Shown: positions 14,639 through 21,631 of the stretch, in pieces | Numbering within the stretch: the first letter of the stretch is position 1 | Layout: every line of letters begins with the position of its first letter | Assembly: GCA_002508545.1 (NCBI GenBank) | Contig: DAVH01000038.1 | Span: forward strand, 22,743-47,963 | Source of the DNA: Methanomassiliicoccus sp. UBA6 | GTDB lineage: Archaea > Thermoplasmatota > Thermoplasmata > Methanomassiliicoccales > Methanomassiliicoccaceae | Direction: 5' to 3' | DNA length: 25,221 bases | Program-made: the position numbers and the translations under genes | Notes under the pieces: generated by a model | The model's database searches: none | Told to the model about the DNA's origin: nothing | The model's input: the letters and a program-made list of their open reading frames with translations, nothing else

Positions 14639-15572
14639 GGACCTTCTGCCCGGGCCGGCCATTGAGCAGAAGCTCCTCTCGCATGACGCAGGCCATGCAC
14701 CGGCCGCTCGGCGACGGCTCCCCGCAGCCACATAGCCTCAGTGCGGTCTGGGGGTACTTCTCCTGCAGTAGGGGCCGCAGCGCGTCGTAGGAGGCGAGGA
14801 TGGAGTGCTTGGTCCCCGGCGAGCGGGCCTCCATGCCATCGATGATGTCCCGGTACTCGTTGCGCATCGCCGCCTCCCAGTAGGGACAAGTGGAATCCTC
14901 GAAATCGATCCCCCGCAGAAGGGCGTAGAGGTACGCCTCCTTCTCCGGCACCGACCTTAAGGGAAGGATCCGAGGGATCAGCCCCGGCTGCACCTTGAGG
15001 TGCGGGCCCATGCGGGCCAGCCTCTCGACGTCCCCCCGGGTGAAGTTCATGAGGATGGCCTGGGCGACGTCGTCGAGGTTGTGGCCGGTCGCAAGTGCCT
15101 GCGCGCCGATCCGGCGGGCCGCGTCGTTCATGCACTGGCGGCGGAACACCCCGCAGTACGCGCACGGCGTGCGGTGCCCCAGTTCCGCGGAGATATCGTC
15201 CATGGTCCTCCCCACCCGCTCCCGGAAGGAGACCACATGATGCTCGATCCCCAGATCGGCGGAGAGCCTCATGGCCTTCTCCAGCGCTCCCGGCCGGTAC
15301 CCGGCGATGCCCTCGTCCACGGTGATGGCCGAGATGGTGACGTCCCTTCGCTGGGAGAGAATGTCGTGCACCAGGAGGAGCGCGACGCAGCTGTCCTTTC
15401 CACCCGAGACGGCGACGGCTATGTGCTTGCTCTTGTCGATATCAAGCTGTCCCCTCAGCTCCTTCTTCACCCGCCTCTCGACGTACTCCTGGAAGTGGGC
15501 GGAGCACAGGTGGCTGCCGTTATACCGGATGTAGGTCACCGCGGTCCGGCCGCATTTCGAGCACTGGACCAT
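14511..15572 (-). CDS. TtuA/NcsA-family tRNA 2-thiolation enzyme
   Basis: This PP-loop ATPase of the TtuA/NcsA (Ctu1-like) group adenylates a tRNA uridine and then replaces its oxygen by sulphur. Of 353 residues, an N-terminal zinc site uses C4, C7, C23 and H26; the PP-loop is SGGKDS at 56-61; C137, C140 and C229 fall where the three iron-sulphur ligands sit in this family; and a C-terminal zinc ribbon uses C281, C283, C292 and C295. The family normally ends soon after the last ribbon. Here about 40 extra Arg/Ser/Gly-rich residues run antisense into the methyltransferase gene, which may be real read-on or a frame error near 14635. ATG 15572 is preferred over GTG 15590 by TATA spacing. Confidence 0.88.
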   Translation of the reverse strand: MVQCSKCGRTAVTYIRYNGSHLCSAHFQEYVERRVKKELRGQLDIDKSKHIAVAVSGGKDSCVALLLVHDILSQRRDVTISAITVDEGIAGYRPGALEKAMRLSADLGIEHHVVSFRERVGRTMDDISAELGHRTPCAYCGVFRRQCMNDAARRIGAQALATGHNLDDVAQAILMNFTRGDVERLARMGPHLKVQPGLIPRILPLRSVPEKEAYLYALLRGIDFEDSTCPYWEAAMRNEYRDIIDGMEARSPGTKHSILASYDALRPLLQEKYPQTALRLCGCGEPSPSGRCMACVMREELLLNGRPGQKVPSAADPSRRHRGGRSQGSRPSRTSPGARVLPSCSRYGRAEER

Positions 15573-15594
15573 GGCTGCGGCCACCGTCACCGCC

Positions 15595-15610
15595 CTTATT
15601 AACTTTATCC
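15595..15610 (-). promoter_or_regulatory. TATA region for the tRNA thiolase
   Basis: On the minus strand the site reads GGATAAAGTTAATAAG. Its centre is about 28 bp before ATG 15572, so the message would be leaderless or nearly so. Confidence 0.5.
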
Positions 15611-15697
15611 GAGGCTGACATCACGTAAGATCTCCTCGGAGGCGATGGTGGATGAAGCAGGAAGCTCCGCCCCGGCGGGCGGTTCACGCATTGCCGT

Positions 15698-16327
15698 TCA
15701 CAGGAGGCCGGGGAGGAGAGGCATGAGCGCCGCCGGATTGTTGGCGATCCAGTTGACCGCTCCGGTGAAGATGTACTCTATGGCCATGGCCGCGATGAGC
15801 AGACCGACCACCTTGGAGAAGATGTCGATGACCTGCGTGCCCACCAGCTTGGTGACGCGGTGGGCATTGCGCATCAGGAACCAGGTGATGATCAGCGAGA
15901 AGCTTCCCGCCAGCAGCACGGTCAGAGGGTCGAACTGGATGGTCAGGACTATCGCCGTGGCGATGACCCCGGGCCCCGTGAGGATCGGAGTGGCTATGAT
16001 GACCCACGCGACGTTCTGATCTCCCGACCGGATGAGGCTGAGGCCGAAGATGATCTCCATGGACATGAGCAGGAGGACCAGGCCCCCGGCGACCCGGAAT
16101 CCGTCGGTGGTGATGCCGAACGCGCCCAGAAGCTGCTGGCCGATGAGCACGAAGATAACGAAGAGGATGGCGGCCACCGCCACCGCGCGGTTGGCGCAGG
16201 AAACCAGTGAATCCTCGGGGTACCCCTTGGTCATCGCTATGAACACCGGAACGCTGGCGAACGGATCGAAGATGAAGAACAGCAGCGTTGCGGCGTAGAA
16301 CAGCTCATTAGGGTCGAGGAAGGCCAT
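15698..16327 (-). CDS. MarC-family integral membrane protein
   Basis: This 209-residue protein is made almost entirely of hydrophobic helices, about six, as in the MarC/UPF0056 family. Characteristic pieces are the N-terminal FFIFDPFASVPVFIAMT, GGLVLLLMSMEIIFG, and ATPILTGPGVIATAIVL, where a Pro/Gly-rich turn interrupts a helix. Transport substrates for this family are not established and the old antibiotic-resistance link is unreliable, so I assign no function. The start ATG 16327 lies 28 bp after a TATA-like GTTATTATC, suggesting a leaderless message. The thiolase upstream region is 100 bp beyond its stop. Confidence 0.88.
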   Translation of the reverse strand: MAFLDPNELFYAATLLFFIFDPFASVPVFIAMTKGYPEDSLVSCANRAVAVAAILFVIFVLIGQQLLGAFGITTDGFRVAGGLVLLLMSMEIIFGLSLIRSGDQNVAWVIIATPILTGPGVIATAIVLTIQFDPLTVLLAGSFSLIITWFLMRNAHRVTKLVGTQVIDIFSKVVGLLIAAMAIEYIFTGAVNWIANNPAALMPLLPGLL

Positions 16328-16352
16328 GCGGACGTTGGATATTGGACAAGGA

Positions 16353-16361
16353 TAATAACGA
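16353..16361 (-). promoter_or_regulatory. TATA box for marC-like gene
   Basis: GTTATTATC on the minus strand is centred about 30 bp before ATG 16327. It comes directly after the hairpin pair that follows the preceding gene. Confidence 0.45.
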
Positions 16362-16364
16362 TTG

Positions 16365-16416
16365 CGAGGCCGGTCCGGCCCCCAGGACCAGGGCCGGCCT
16401 CGGTCCCCGAAGGGAC
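16365..16416 (-). terminator. Two consecutive strong hairpins after the TM2 gene
   Basis: On the minus strand, 15 bases after the stop at 16432, GTCCC-TTCG-GGGAC (16416-16403) forms a hairpin with a cUUCGg tetraloop. A 9-bp perfect stem CGAGGCCGG/CCGGCCTCG (16394-16402 with 16365-16373) follows at once. No T tract follows, so it may be a 3' end structure or a transcriptional boundary in front of the marC promoter, not a classical terminator. Confidence 0.45.
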
Positions 16417-16431
16417 GTCGTTCCTATGCTC

Positions 16432-16908
16432 TCACCACGGGGCCTGTCCGGTCCGGCGGACGGCCTCGTTGTACTTCTTGGTCTGCTGATACACATCGAC
16501 CAGGTTCACGATCCAGATGATGAAGCTGACCAGGCTGATCACGCCCACGATGAGCAGCAGGTCATTGCTGATGTTCAGCAGGAAGTTCGGATCGCTGGTC
16601 GCGGACAGGTTGCCGATGGTATCCCAAATGAGGGCGAACGAGAGAGCGCTCAGGCCGAAGTAGCTCACCAGGAAGATTACGCCTCTGACAAGCTTCCCCA
16701 CGTATATGTGCCCCAGGCCTGGGATGAAGAAGGCCAGGATCAGCGACACTATTTCGTTCTTCAGCGGCAGGTTGGCACCGTACGGCTGCGCCGGATACGG
16801 CGGGGCCGGATAGACGGGAGCGGCGGCGCCCTGGCCGAGCTTCGCTCCGCAGTTCGCGCAGAACTCTGAGTTGTCGGGCAACTCGGTCCCGCAGTTTGGA
16901 CAGTACAT
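16432..16908 (-). CDS. Zinc-ribbon/TM2-like membrane protein (paralogue 1)
   Basis: The 158-residue protein starts with a Cys4 zinc ribbon (C3, C6, C17, C20; MYCPNCGTEL). A Pro/Tyr-rich linker (about 28-46) follows, then three hydrophobic segments (about 52-70, 75-95, 115-138) in the TM2 style, the first carrying PGLGHIYVGK. It ends in a Trp-tipped tail, YNEAVRRTGQAPW. The ribbon is probably cytoplasmic. The role is unknown; zinc-ribbon/TM2 proteins are common in archaea and poorly studied. The start is set by a strong GGAGGT about 6 bases before ATG 16908. The neighbour upstream is a paralogue with the same layout and tail, pointing to tandem duplication. Confidence 0.82.
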   Translation of the reverse strand: MYCPNCGTELPDNSEFCANCGAKLGQGAAAPVYPAPPYPAQPYGANLPLKNEIVSLILAFFIPGLGHIYVGKLVRGVIFLVSYFGLSALSFALIWDTIGNLSATSDPNFLLNISNDLLLIVGVISLVSFIIWIVNLVDVYQQTKKYNEAVRRTGQAPW

Positions 16909-16922
16909 CTTGTTACCTCCAT

Positions 16923-16937
16923 GGCGGCATGGCCGCC
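16923..16937 (-). other. Leader hairpin next to the ribosome-binding site
   Basis: GGCGGC-CAT-GCCGCC is a perfect 6-bp stem that ends 2 bases before the GGAGGT ribosome-binding site (16920-16915) of paralogue 1. An overlapping dyad, ATGGCC-AGGC-GGCCAT (16944-16929), would compete with it. With TATA-like sequence near 16953-16967, transcription would begin around 16935-16940, so at least most of the first stem would be in the message. Confidence 0.35.
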
Positions 16938-16976
16938 TGGCCATCTATCTCTTATTAAATATTAAAAATCTGGCTC

Positions 16977-16996
16977 AAGAAAGGAAAAGGAAAGGG
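16977..16996 (-). terminator. Pyrimidine-tract terminator of TM2 paralogue 2
   Basis: Just after the stop at 17005, the minus strand reads CCTTTCCTTTTCCTTTCTTG, a T-rich run typical of archaeal transcript ends. It is followed by the A/T-rich promoter of paralogue 1. Confidence 0.55.
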
Positions 16997-17004
16997 GAAC
17001 GGGT

Positions 17005-17496
17005 TTACCAGGGCGCCCGACCGGTCTGCTGGACGGTGGAATTGTACTGGTTCGCCATCGTGTAGGCGTCGTAGATCTGCCAGATCCAGAAGATGATCGG
17101 AATGAGGAACCCGAGGCCGAATGTGAAGATCCCCACGAAGATCCCCGCGATCCATAGGACGACCCCCAGGATCATGTACAGGATGCCCTTGGTGATCAGG
17201 CCAAGATATATGTGTCCCAGACCAGTCCACAGGAATGCCAGCACGGCGGCGAGCCCGGCGTTCTTCAGAGGCACAGGCGCATACATCGGCTGCCCATAGG
17301 GCTGCCCGTAAGGCTGTCCATACTGAGGTTGCCCGTACTGGGGCTGTCCATAGGGTGGTGCCTGCTGGGACGGGGGCGTCTGTGCATATTGTTGATTTGC
17401 TGCCTGGGTGTTCTGGTCGGCGGGGAGCGCCGTTCCGCAACTATCGCAGAACTTGCTACCTATGGCCGAATCCTTACCACAATTCGGACAGTACAT
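17005..17496 (-). CDS. Zinc-ribbon/TM2-like membrane protein (paralogue 2)
   Basis: The 163-residue protein has the same plan as its downstream neighbour. A Cys4 zinc ribbon (C3, C6, C17, C20) leads to a Gln/Pro/Tyr linker with PYGQ/QYGQ repeats (about 49-72), then hydrophobic segments around 80-100, 102-125 and 127-143, the first with TGLGHIYLG, and the tail YNSTVQQTGRAPW. Two ATGs compete: 17502 directly abuts GGAGG, whereas 17496 has it 6 bases away and gives the same MYCPNCG beginning as the paralogue, so I use 17496. The low-complexity linker is probably disordered. Function unknown. A TATA-like ATTAATAAT (17533-17541) precedes it. Confidence 0.82.
   Translation of the reverse strand: MYCPNCGKDSAIGSKFCDSCGTALPADQNTQAANQQYAQTPPSQQAPPYGQPQYGQPQYGQPYGQPYGQPMYAPVPLKNAGLAAVLAFLWTGLGHIYLGLITKGILYMILGVVLWIAGIFVGIFTFGLGFLIPIIFWIWQIYDAYTMANQYNSTVQQTGRAPW
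17281..17352 (-). repeat. Short tandem repeats coding for GQPQY/GQPY
   Basis: About five units of 12-15 bases in tandem encode the PYGQ/QYGQ linker of TM2 paralogue 2. They are in frame and therefore protein-level low complexity, prone to expansion and contraction. They are not a CRISPR array. Confidence 0.7.
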
Positions 17497-17704
17497 ACTC
17501 ATCCTCCACTTTAGGGGGTATTAATTGGCTTGATTAATAATACTACTGGCAAAAAACGTCCGTCTAGGACATAGCCAGTCAACCCGCTTGCTCGTTCTCA
17601 GGCCGTGTATTATTATGATAAATCGGCCTAGATGTGCGGGCGGCGGCATCACCCGCCGGCCGGCGACGCGATTCTCTGGCACGATCCTGGGTCGGCGGTC
17701 AAAA

Positions 17705-17714
17705 CATTTAATTG
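17705..17714 (+). promoter_or_regulatory. TATA box for rfcS
   Basis: CATTTAATTG is centred about 37 bp before ATG 17746, giving a leader of about 12 bases. The rest of the 249-bp gap from 17497 holds the paralogue 2 promoter and an imperfect inverted repeat at 17545-17579. Confidence 0.55.
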
Positions 17715-17745
17715 ACCCCATCACCTTAGCTCGGAACGAGCTCAG

Positions 17746-18717
17746 ATGAATGAGATTTGGATCGAGAAGTACCGGCCGAAGACCTTGAAGGAAATTATCG
17801 GGCAGAAGGACATCGTGAACCGCCTCCAGTCGTACGTCGAGGCGAAGAACCTTCCTCACCTGATGTTCGCCGGTCCGGCCGGCACCGGGAAGACCACCTC
17901 CGCCATCGCGCTGGCCAGGGAGCTCTTCGGCGAGAACTGGAGAGGCAACTTCAATGAGCTGAACGCCTCCGACGAGAGGGGCATCGATGTTGTCCGGGGC
18001 AAGATAAAGGATTTCGCCAGGACCGCCCCTATCGGAGGTGCCGGTTTCAAGATCATCTTCCTGGACGAGGCCGATGCCCTCACCAGCGATGCCCAGGCTG
18101 CTCTGAGGCGAACGATGGAGAAGTACAGCAAGACCTGCCGGTTCATACTTTCATGCAACTATTCGTCCAAGATCATCGAGCCTATCCAGTCCAGGTGCGC
18201 GGTGTTCCGCTTCCGCCCCCTGCGGGCGGAGGACGTCCGCAACTACCTCGTGCACATCGCCGCAATGGAGACCATCAGCATCACCGATGATGCCCTGGAC
18301 GCCTTGGTGCACGTGTCCCAGGGAGACATGAGGAAGGCCGTCAACTCCCTTCAGGTGGCCGCATCTCTGGGAGAGAACATCACCGTGGACCTGATCTATC
18401 ACACCACCGGGACGGCGAGGCCGGAGGAGGTCAAGGAGCTGCTCCAAACGGCCATCTCCGGGGACTTCATCGCCGCCCGCAACCGCCTGGACGAGATCAT
18501 GATCAACTACGGGCTGTCCGGTGAGGACATCATCAAGCAGATACACCGCACGATCTTCGACCTCGACATACCGGATTACGAGAAGGTAAGGCTCATCGAC
18601 CGCACCGGGGAAACGGAGTTCCGCATGGTGGAAGGGTCCAATGAGCGCATCCAGCTCGAATCGCTCCTGGCGTTCATGGTGTTGGTCGGCGAACACCGCG
18701 CGGACAGTGCTGACTGA
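17746..18717 (+). CDS. rfcS: Replication factor C small subunit
   Basis: RfcS is the AAA+ subunit of the archaeal clamp loader, which opens the PCNA ring and places it on primed DNA during replication. The 323-residue protein shows the RFC N-terminal motif IWIEKYRPKTL (4-14), Walker A GPAGTGKTT (43-51), Walker B LDEAD (106-110), ALRRTMEKYS (119-128), SCNYSSKII (136-144) and the arginine-finger SRC box (149-151). The length is normal for the family, with no intein. The large subunit is not in the window. The next gene, eL40, follows after a gap with its own TATA box, so the two are probably separate transcripts. Confidence 0.97.
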   Translation: MNEIWIEKYRPKTLKEIIGQKDIVNRLQSYVEAKNLPHLMFAGPAGTGKTTSAIALARELFGENWRGNFNELNASDERGIDVVRGKIKDFARTAPIGGAGFKIIFLDEADALTSDAQAALRRTMEKYSKTCRFILSCNYSSKIIEPIQSRCAVFRFRPLRAEDVRNYLVHIAAMETISITDDALDALVHVSQGDMRKAVNSLQVAASLGENITVDLIYHTTGTARPEEVKELLQTAISGDFIAARNRLDEIMINYGLSGEDIIKQIHRTIFDLDIPDYEKVRLIDRTGETEFRMVEGSNERIQLESLLAFMVLVGEHRADSAD

Positions 18718-18733
18718 CCGTGGCGGTAGCCAA

Positions 18734-18744
18734 TTTATTTATAG
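18734..18744 (+). promoter_or_regulatory. TATA box for eL40
   Basis: TTTATTTATAG is centred about 38 bp before ATG 18777. The leader of about 13 bases contains GAGG (18766-18769), a suitable ribosome-binding site. Confidence 0.6.
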
Positions 18745-18776
18745 AACCTTCATATTCATCACGAAAGAGGATTTAG

Positions 18777-18926
18777 ATGGCACGTTTCAAGGAAGCTGAT
18801 GAGAGGCTTCTTAACAAGAAGGTCTGCATGAAGTGCGACGCGCGCAATGCGCCGAGGGCCACGCGCTGCCGCAAGTGCGGGTATGAAGGCCTTCGCCAAA
18901 AGGCCAAGGAAAGCAGAAAGGCTTGA
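18777..18926 (+). CDS. rpl40e: Ribosomal protein eL40
   Basis: This 49-residue basic protein begins MARFKEADERLLNKKVCMKC and carries one Cys4 zinc finger (CMKC near residues 17-20, CRKC near 32-35) followed by a Lys/Arg-rich end. That is the standard size and pattern of archaeal L40e, a large ribosomal subunit protein; eukaryotic homologues are made as ubiquitin fusions, which is not the case here. The stop is TGA 18924-18926. After it lies a small hairpin, GGAGG-TCCAAG-CCTCC (18950-18965), which could end the transcript. Confidence 0.94.
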   Translation: MARFKEADERLLNKKVCMKCDARNAPRATRCRKCGYEGLRQKAKESRKA

Positions 18927-18995
18927 GCCTTCCCCTGGCTATCTTTCGTGGAGGTCCAAGCCTCCCGAACACACTCTTCTTAACTGGAAGAGATA

Positions 18996-19031
18996 GGTTT
19001 TTAACCAAGCTTATCGCTTTGACGTCAGCGA
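18996..19031 (+). promoter_or_regulatory. Promoter of the receiver-DUF835 gene
   Basis: GGTTTTTAACC (18996-19006) is the likely TATA element, with transcription expected near 19026. A dyad CGCT-TTGACGTC-AGCG (19015-19030) with the palindrome TGACGTCA at its core lies across that point and could be a repressor site. Confidence 0.45.
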
Positions 19032-19046
19032 CAAGTCCAGGGGGCA

Positions 19047-20021
19047 TTGGGTATCAAGAAGGTTCTTATCGTTGATGATAATCCAGCCATCTTGGATATT
19101 GTGTCCGAGCTCGTCTCGGGCGCTGGCTTCGAACCAATGACCGCCTCCGGGGGGCGGGAAGCGCTGGAGAAGGCGGCAGCCGAGCGTCCTGATCTCGTGC
19201 TCCTTGACATCAACATGCCGGACATGGACGGGTGGACCGTCCTCCGGAAGCTCAAGGAAGAGGGCATAACCGCGAACACCAAGGTCATGATGCTGACGGC
19301 GACCACGGACGTCGGGACGGACATCTTCGGCCTCCAGGACGTAGTGTCCGGCTACATCCGGAAGCCGTTCAACAACAAGGACCTGTCCGACCGTCTCCGG
19401 TCCATTCTGGAAGAGAAGGCCGCGCCGCCCGAGGCCCCTCAGCCCAAGGAGGAGCCCCGCCTGTTCTCGCTGTTCGGCAAGAAGAAGGGCGAATCCGAGG
19501 GCAAGGAGAAGGCGGCCAAGGCGGCGAAGAAATACGAGCTGCGCCCCGGGCTTAGCTACGTGGTGAAGGAACAGAAGGCGGTCAAGTCCTTCGAGATATT
19601 CACCGACCAGGTCACCCACAACATCCAGGGGCTGTGCATCACCCGCCAGTACCCGGCGATCGTGCGGCAGGAGTATGGGCTGGAGGAGACGCCGATCATC
19701 TGGCTGAGCAACCAGCTGGGCAAGGTCTACGTCAACCCGGCCAACATCGGCATCCTGGGCGATACCATCATCCGGTTCATCGAGAAGTCCGATGACAGCG
19801 TGGTGATGATCGACGGGATCGAGTTCCTGATCGTCAACAACGGCTTCGACAAGGTGCTCAAGATGATCCACCGCATCACCGAGGTGGTCATGGAGTACAA
19901 GTCCCGGCTTATCATCTCGGTGGACCCGAGAGCGCTGGACGTGCGAGAGATGGCCCTCCTGGAGCGCAACATGGAGGTCATCGAGGGAGATATCCGCCCG
20001 CCGGTCAAGATCGCCCGGTAG
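19047..20021 (+). CDS. Receiver domain-DUF835 protein
   Basis: The 324-residue protein has an N-terminal CheY-like receiver (about 3-120): acidic pair D10-D11, phospho-acceptor D54 (VLLDINMPDMDG), switch threonine T84 and conserved K106. A Lys/Glu/Ala-rich linker (about 124-165) follows, then a DUF835 domain (about 168-305), recognisable by GLSYVVKE, KSFEIFTDQV, GLCITRQYP and PIIWLSNQ. DUF835 domains are widespread in euryarchaeal signalling proteins but their activity is unknown. The start is a TTG at 19047 preceded by AGGGGGC; no in-frame ATG lies nearby and the receiver begins at once, so TTG is well supported. No histidine kinase is adjacent. Confidence 0.88.
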   Translation: MGIKKVLIVDDNPAILDIVSELVSGAGFEPMTASGGREALEKAAAERPDLVLLDINMPDMDGWTVLRKLKEEGITANTKVMMLTATTDVGTDIFGLQDVVSGYIRKPFNNKDLSDRLRSILEEKAAPPEAPQPKEEPRLFSLFGKKKGESEGKEKAAKAAKKYELRPGLSYVVKEQKAVKSFEIFTDQVTHNIQGLCITRQYPAIVRQEYGLEETPIIWLSNQLGKVYVNPANIGILGDTIIRFIEKSDDSVVMIDGIEFLIVNNGFDKVLKMIHRITEVVMEYKSRLIISVDPRALDVREMALLERNMEVIEGDIRPPVKIAR

Positions 20022-20028
20022 GCCGCCC

Positions 20029-20040
20029 ATTAAATTAATA
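20029..20040 (+). promoter_or_regulatory. TATA box for enolase
   Basis: ATTAAATTAATA lies just after the previous stop, centred about 50 bp before ATG 20085. It predicts a leader of roughly 25 bases that includes CAGGGA. Confidence 0.55.
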
Positions 20041-20084
20041 GGTCCATCCATATCTACCCTCGCACAGATCGAAGCAGGGATATC

Positions 20085-21362
20085 ATGTCGTCCAAGATTA
20101 CTCGCGTGTGGGCTCGGGAGGTCCTTGATTCCAGAGGCAATCCGACGGTAGAAGCAGAGGTCGAGGCGGGCAGGTTAACGGTCACCGCAATAGCTCCCTC
20201 CGGGGCGTCGACCGGTTCTTATGAGGCTCTTGAGATCAGGGACGGAGGCGAGCGGTACGGCGGCAAGCGCGTGACCAACGTCGTCCGCGGGATCCGTGAG
20301 ATCATCGCCCCCGCCCTGGTGGGCACGGACGTCGCGGACCTCAGGGGAGCGGACCGCCGCATGATCGAGCTGGACGGGACGCCCAACAAGTCCAAGCTAG
20401 GGGCCAACGCCATGGTGGCGGTGTCTCTCGCGGTCGCCCGGGCGGGCGCCGAGGTCAAGGGCATCCCGCTGCACGAGCATCTCCGGGCCGGGAGCCACGT
20501 GCTCCCGGTACCGATGATGAACATCCTCAACGGCGGCAAGCACGCCGGTACCAAGCTGCGCATCCAGGAGTTCATGGTCGCCCCGGTGGGGGCGCCGACC
20601 TTCGCCGAGGCGCTGCGCACCGGGGTCGAGGTGTACCACTCCCTGAAGAAGAAGCTGAAGGACGCCTACGGGGTCGGCGCGGTCAACATCGGGGACGAGG
20701 GCGGTTTCGCTCCCCCCGTCGACACCACCGATCAGGCGCTCGACGTCATCGTCAAGGCGATCGAGGCGGCGGGCTACGTGCCGGGAAAGGACGTGTGCCT
20801 GGCCATGGATGCGGCGGCCTCGGAGTTCTACGAGAACGGCGTCTACACCGTGGACGGGAAGAGCTTGAGCCCCGGCGAGCTGGTCGACTTCTACGCCGAC
20901 CTCAAGGCCCGCTACCCGCTGATCAGCCTCGAGGACCCCGTCATGGAGGACGACTTCGCGACCATGGCGGCAATGACCGAAAGGATGGGCAGGGAGCTGC
21001 AGCTGGTGGGGGACGACCTGTTCGTCACCAACCCCGAGCGGCTGCGGAAGGGCATCGAGGCCAAGGCCGGGAACGCGCTCCTGCTGAAGGTCAACCAGAT
21101 CGGCACGGTGTCGGAGGCCATGGAGGCCGCGGCGCTGGCCAAGAGCTCCGGGTACGCCGTCATGGTAAGCCACCGCTCGGGCGAGTCGGAGGACACCTCA
21201 ATCGCCGACATCGCCGTGGCGCTCGAGTGCGGGCAGATCAAGGCCGGCGCTCCGGCCCGCGGGGAGCGGACGGCGAAGTACAACCGCCTGCTGAGGATCG
21301 AGGAGCACCTGGGGGCGAACGCGGTGTACGCCGGCCGCTCGGCGTTCCGCTCCGGCGACTGA
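20085..21362 (+). CDS. eno: Enolase (phosphopyruvate hydratase)
   Basis: Enolase interconverts 2-phosphoglycerate and phosphoenolpyruvate in glycolysis and gluconeogenesis. The 425-residue protein is complete: EVLDSRGNPTVE (12-23), the mobile loop SGASTGSYEA (39-48), GDEGGFAP with E205 (203-210), magnesium ligands D242, E283 and D310, catalytic K335 in LLKVNQIGT, and SHRSGESED (362-370). All key residues expected in an active enolase are present. It is monocistronic by appearance. Together with the phosphosugar isomerase at 10788, it fits a gluconeogenic central metabolism. Confidence 0.97.
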   Translation: MSSKITRVWAREVLDSRGNPTVEAEVEAGRLTVTAIAPSGASTGSYEALEIRDGGERYGGKRVTNVVRGIREIIAPALVGTDVADLRGADRRMIELDGTPNKSKLGANAMVAVSLAVARAGAEVKGIPLHEHLRAGSHVLPVPMMNILNGGKHAGTKLRIQEFMVAPVGAPTFAEALRTGVEVYHSLKKKLKDAYGVGAVNIGDEGGFAPPVDTTDQALDVIVKAIEAAGYVPGKDVCLAMDAAASEFYENGVYTVDGKSLSPGELVDFYADLKARYPLISLEDPVMEDDFATMAAMTERMGRELQLVGDDLFVTNPERLRKGIEAKAGNALLLKVNQIGTVSEAMEAAALAKSSGYAVMVSHRSGESEDTSIADIAVALECGQIKAGAPARGERTAKYNRLLRIEEHLGANAVYAGRSAFRSGD

Positions 21363-21379
21363 CCGAGCCGGGGATCGGT

Positions 21380-21408
21380 GAGCTGCCTCGCTCTTTCGAG
21401 CGAAGCTC
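21380..21408 (+). other. Hairpin downstream of enolase
   Basis: CGCTC-TTTC-GAGCG (21389-21402) forms a stem that can extend through GAGCT/AGCTC (21380-21384 with 21404-21408) across an internal loop. No T tract follows; a T5 run appears only at 21519-21523. It may be a 3' end structure of the eno message. Confidence 0.4.
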
Positions 21409-21579
21409 CCCGCAACATCCACCATCGCCTCCGATGAGGCCTTGAATGATGCCATGCTAGCATGAGTTCCGGTCTTCCCGACCATGCTGATGCCGGAGGT
21501 CGGCCGGGGCTCGCGCCCTTTTTAGTAAATGGCCGAAAGTGCCCTTGACGATCGCTTTCGCAGCGTGGCCACTCGCACG

Positions 21580-21592
21580 CATAAAGTTAAAC
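21580..21592 (+). promoter_or_regulatory. TATA region for the NAPRTase gene
   Basis: CATAAAGTTAAAC is centred about 46 bp before ATG 21632, giving a leader of about 20 bases that contains GAGGGACCAAGGA. Confidence 0.5.
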
Positions 21593-21631
21593 GCACAGGA
21601 ACCGTTCTCCGCACTCCGAGGGACCAAGGAC

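Noticed and set aside
17281..17352. Possible CRISPR or DNA repeat array
   Set aside because: The repeats are 12-15 bases, in frame, without spacers, and encode the Gln/Pro/Tyr linker of a membrane protein.
19020..19027. TGACGTCA as a CREB-like site
   Set aside because: The match to a eukaryotic element is coincidental in an archaeon; only the wider dyad near the transcription start is worth keeping.
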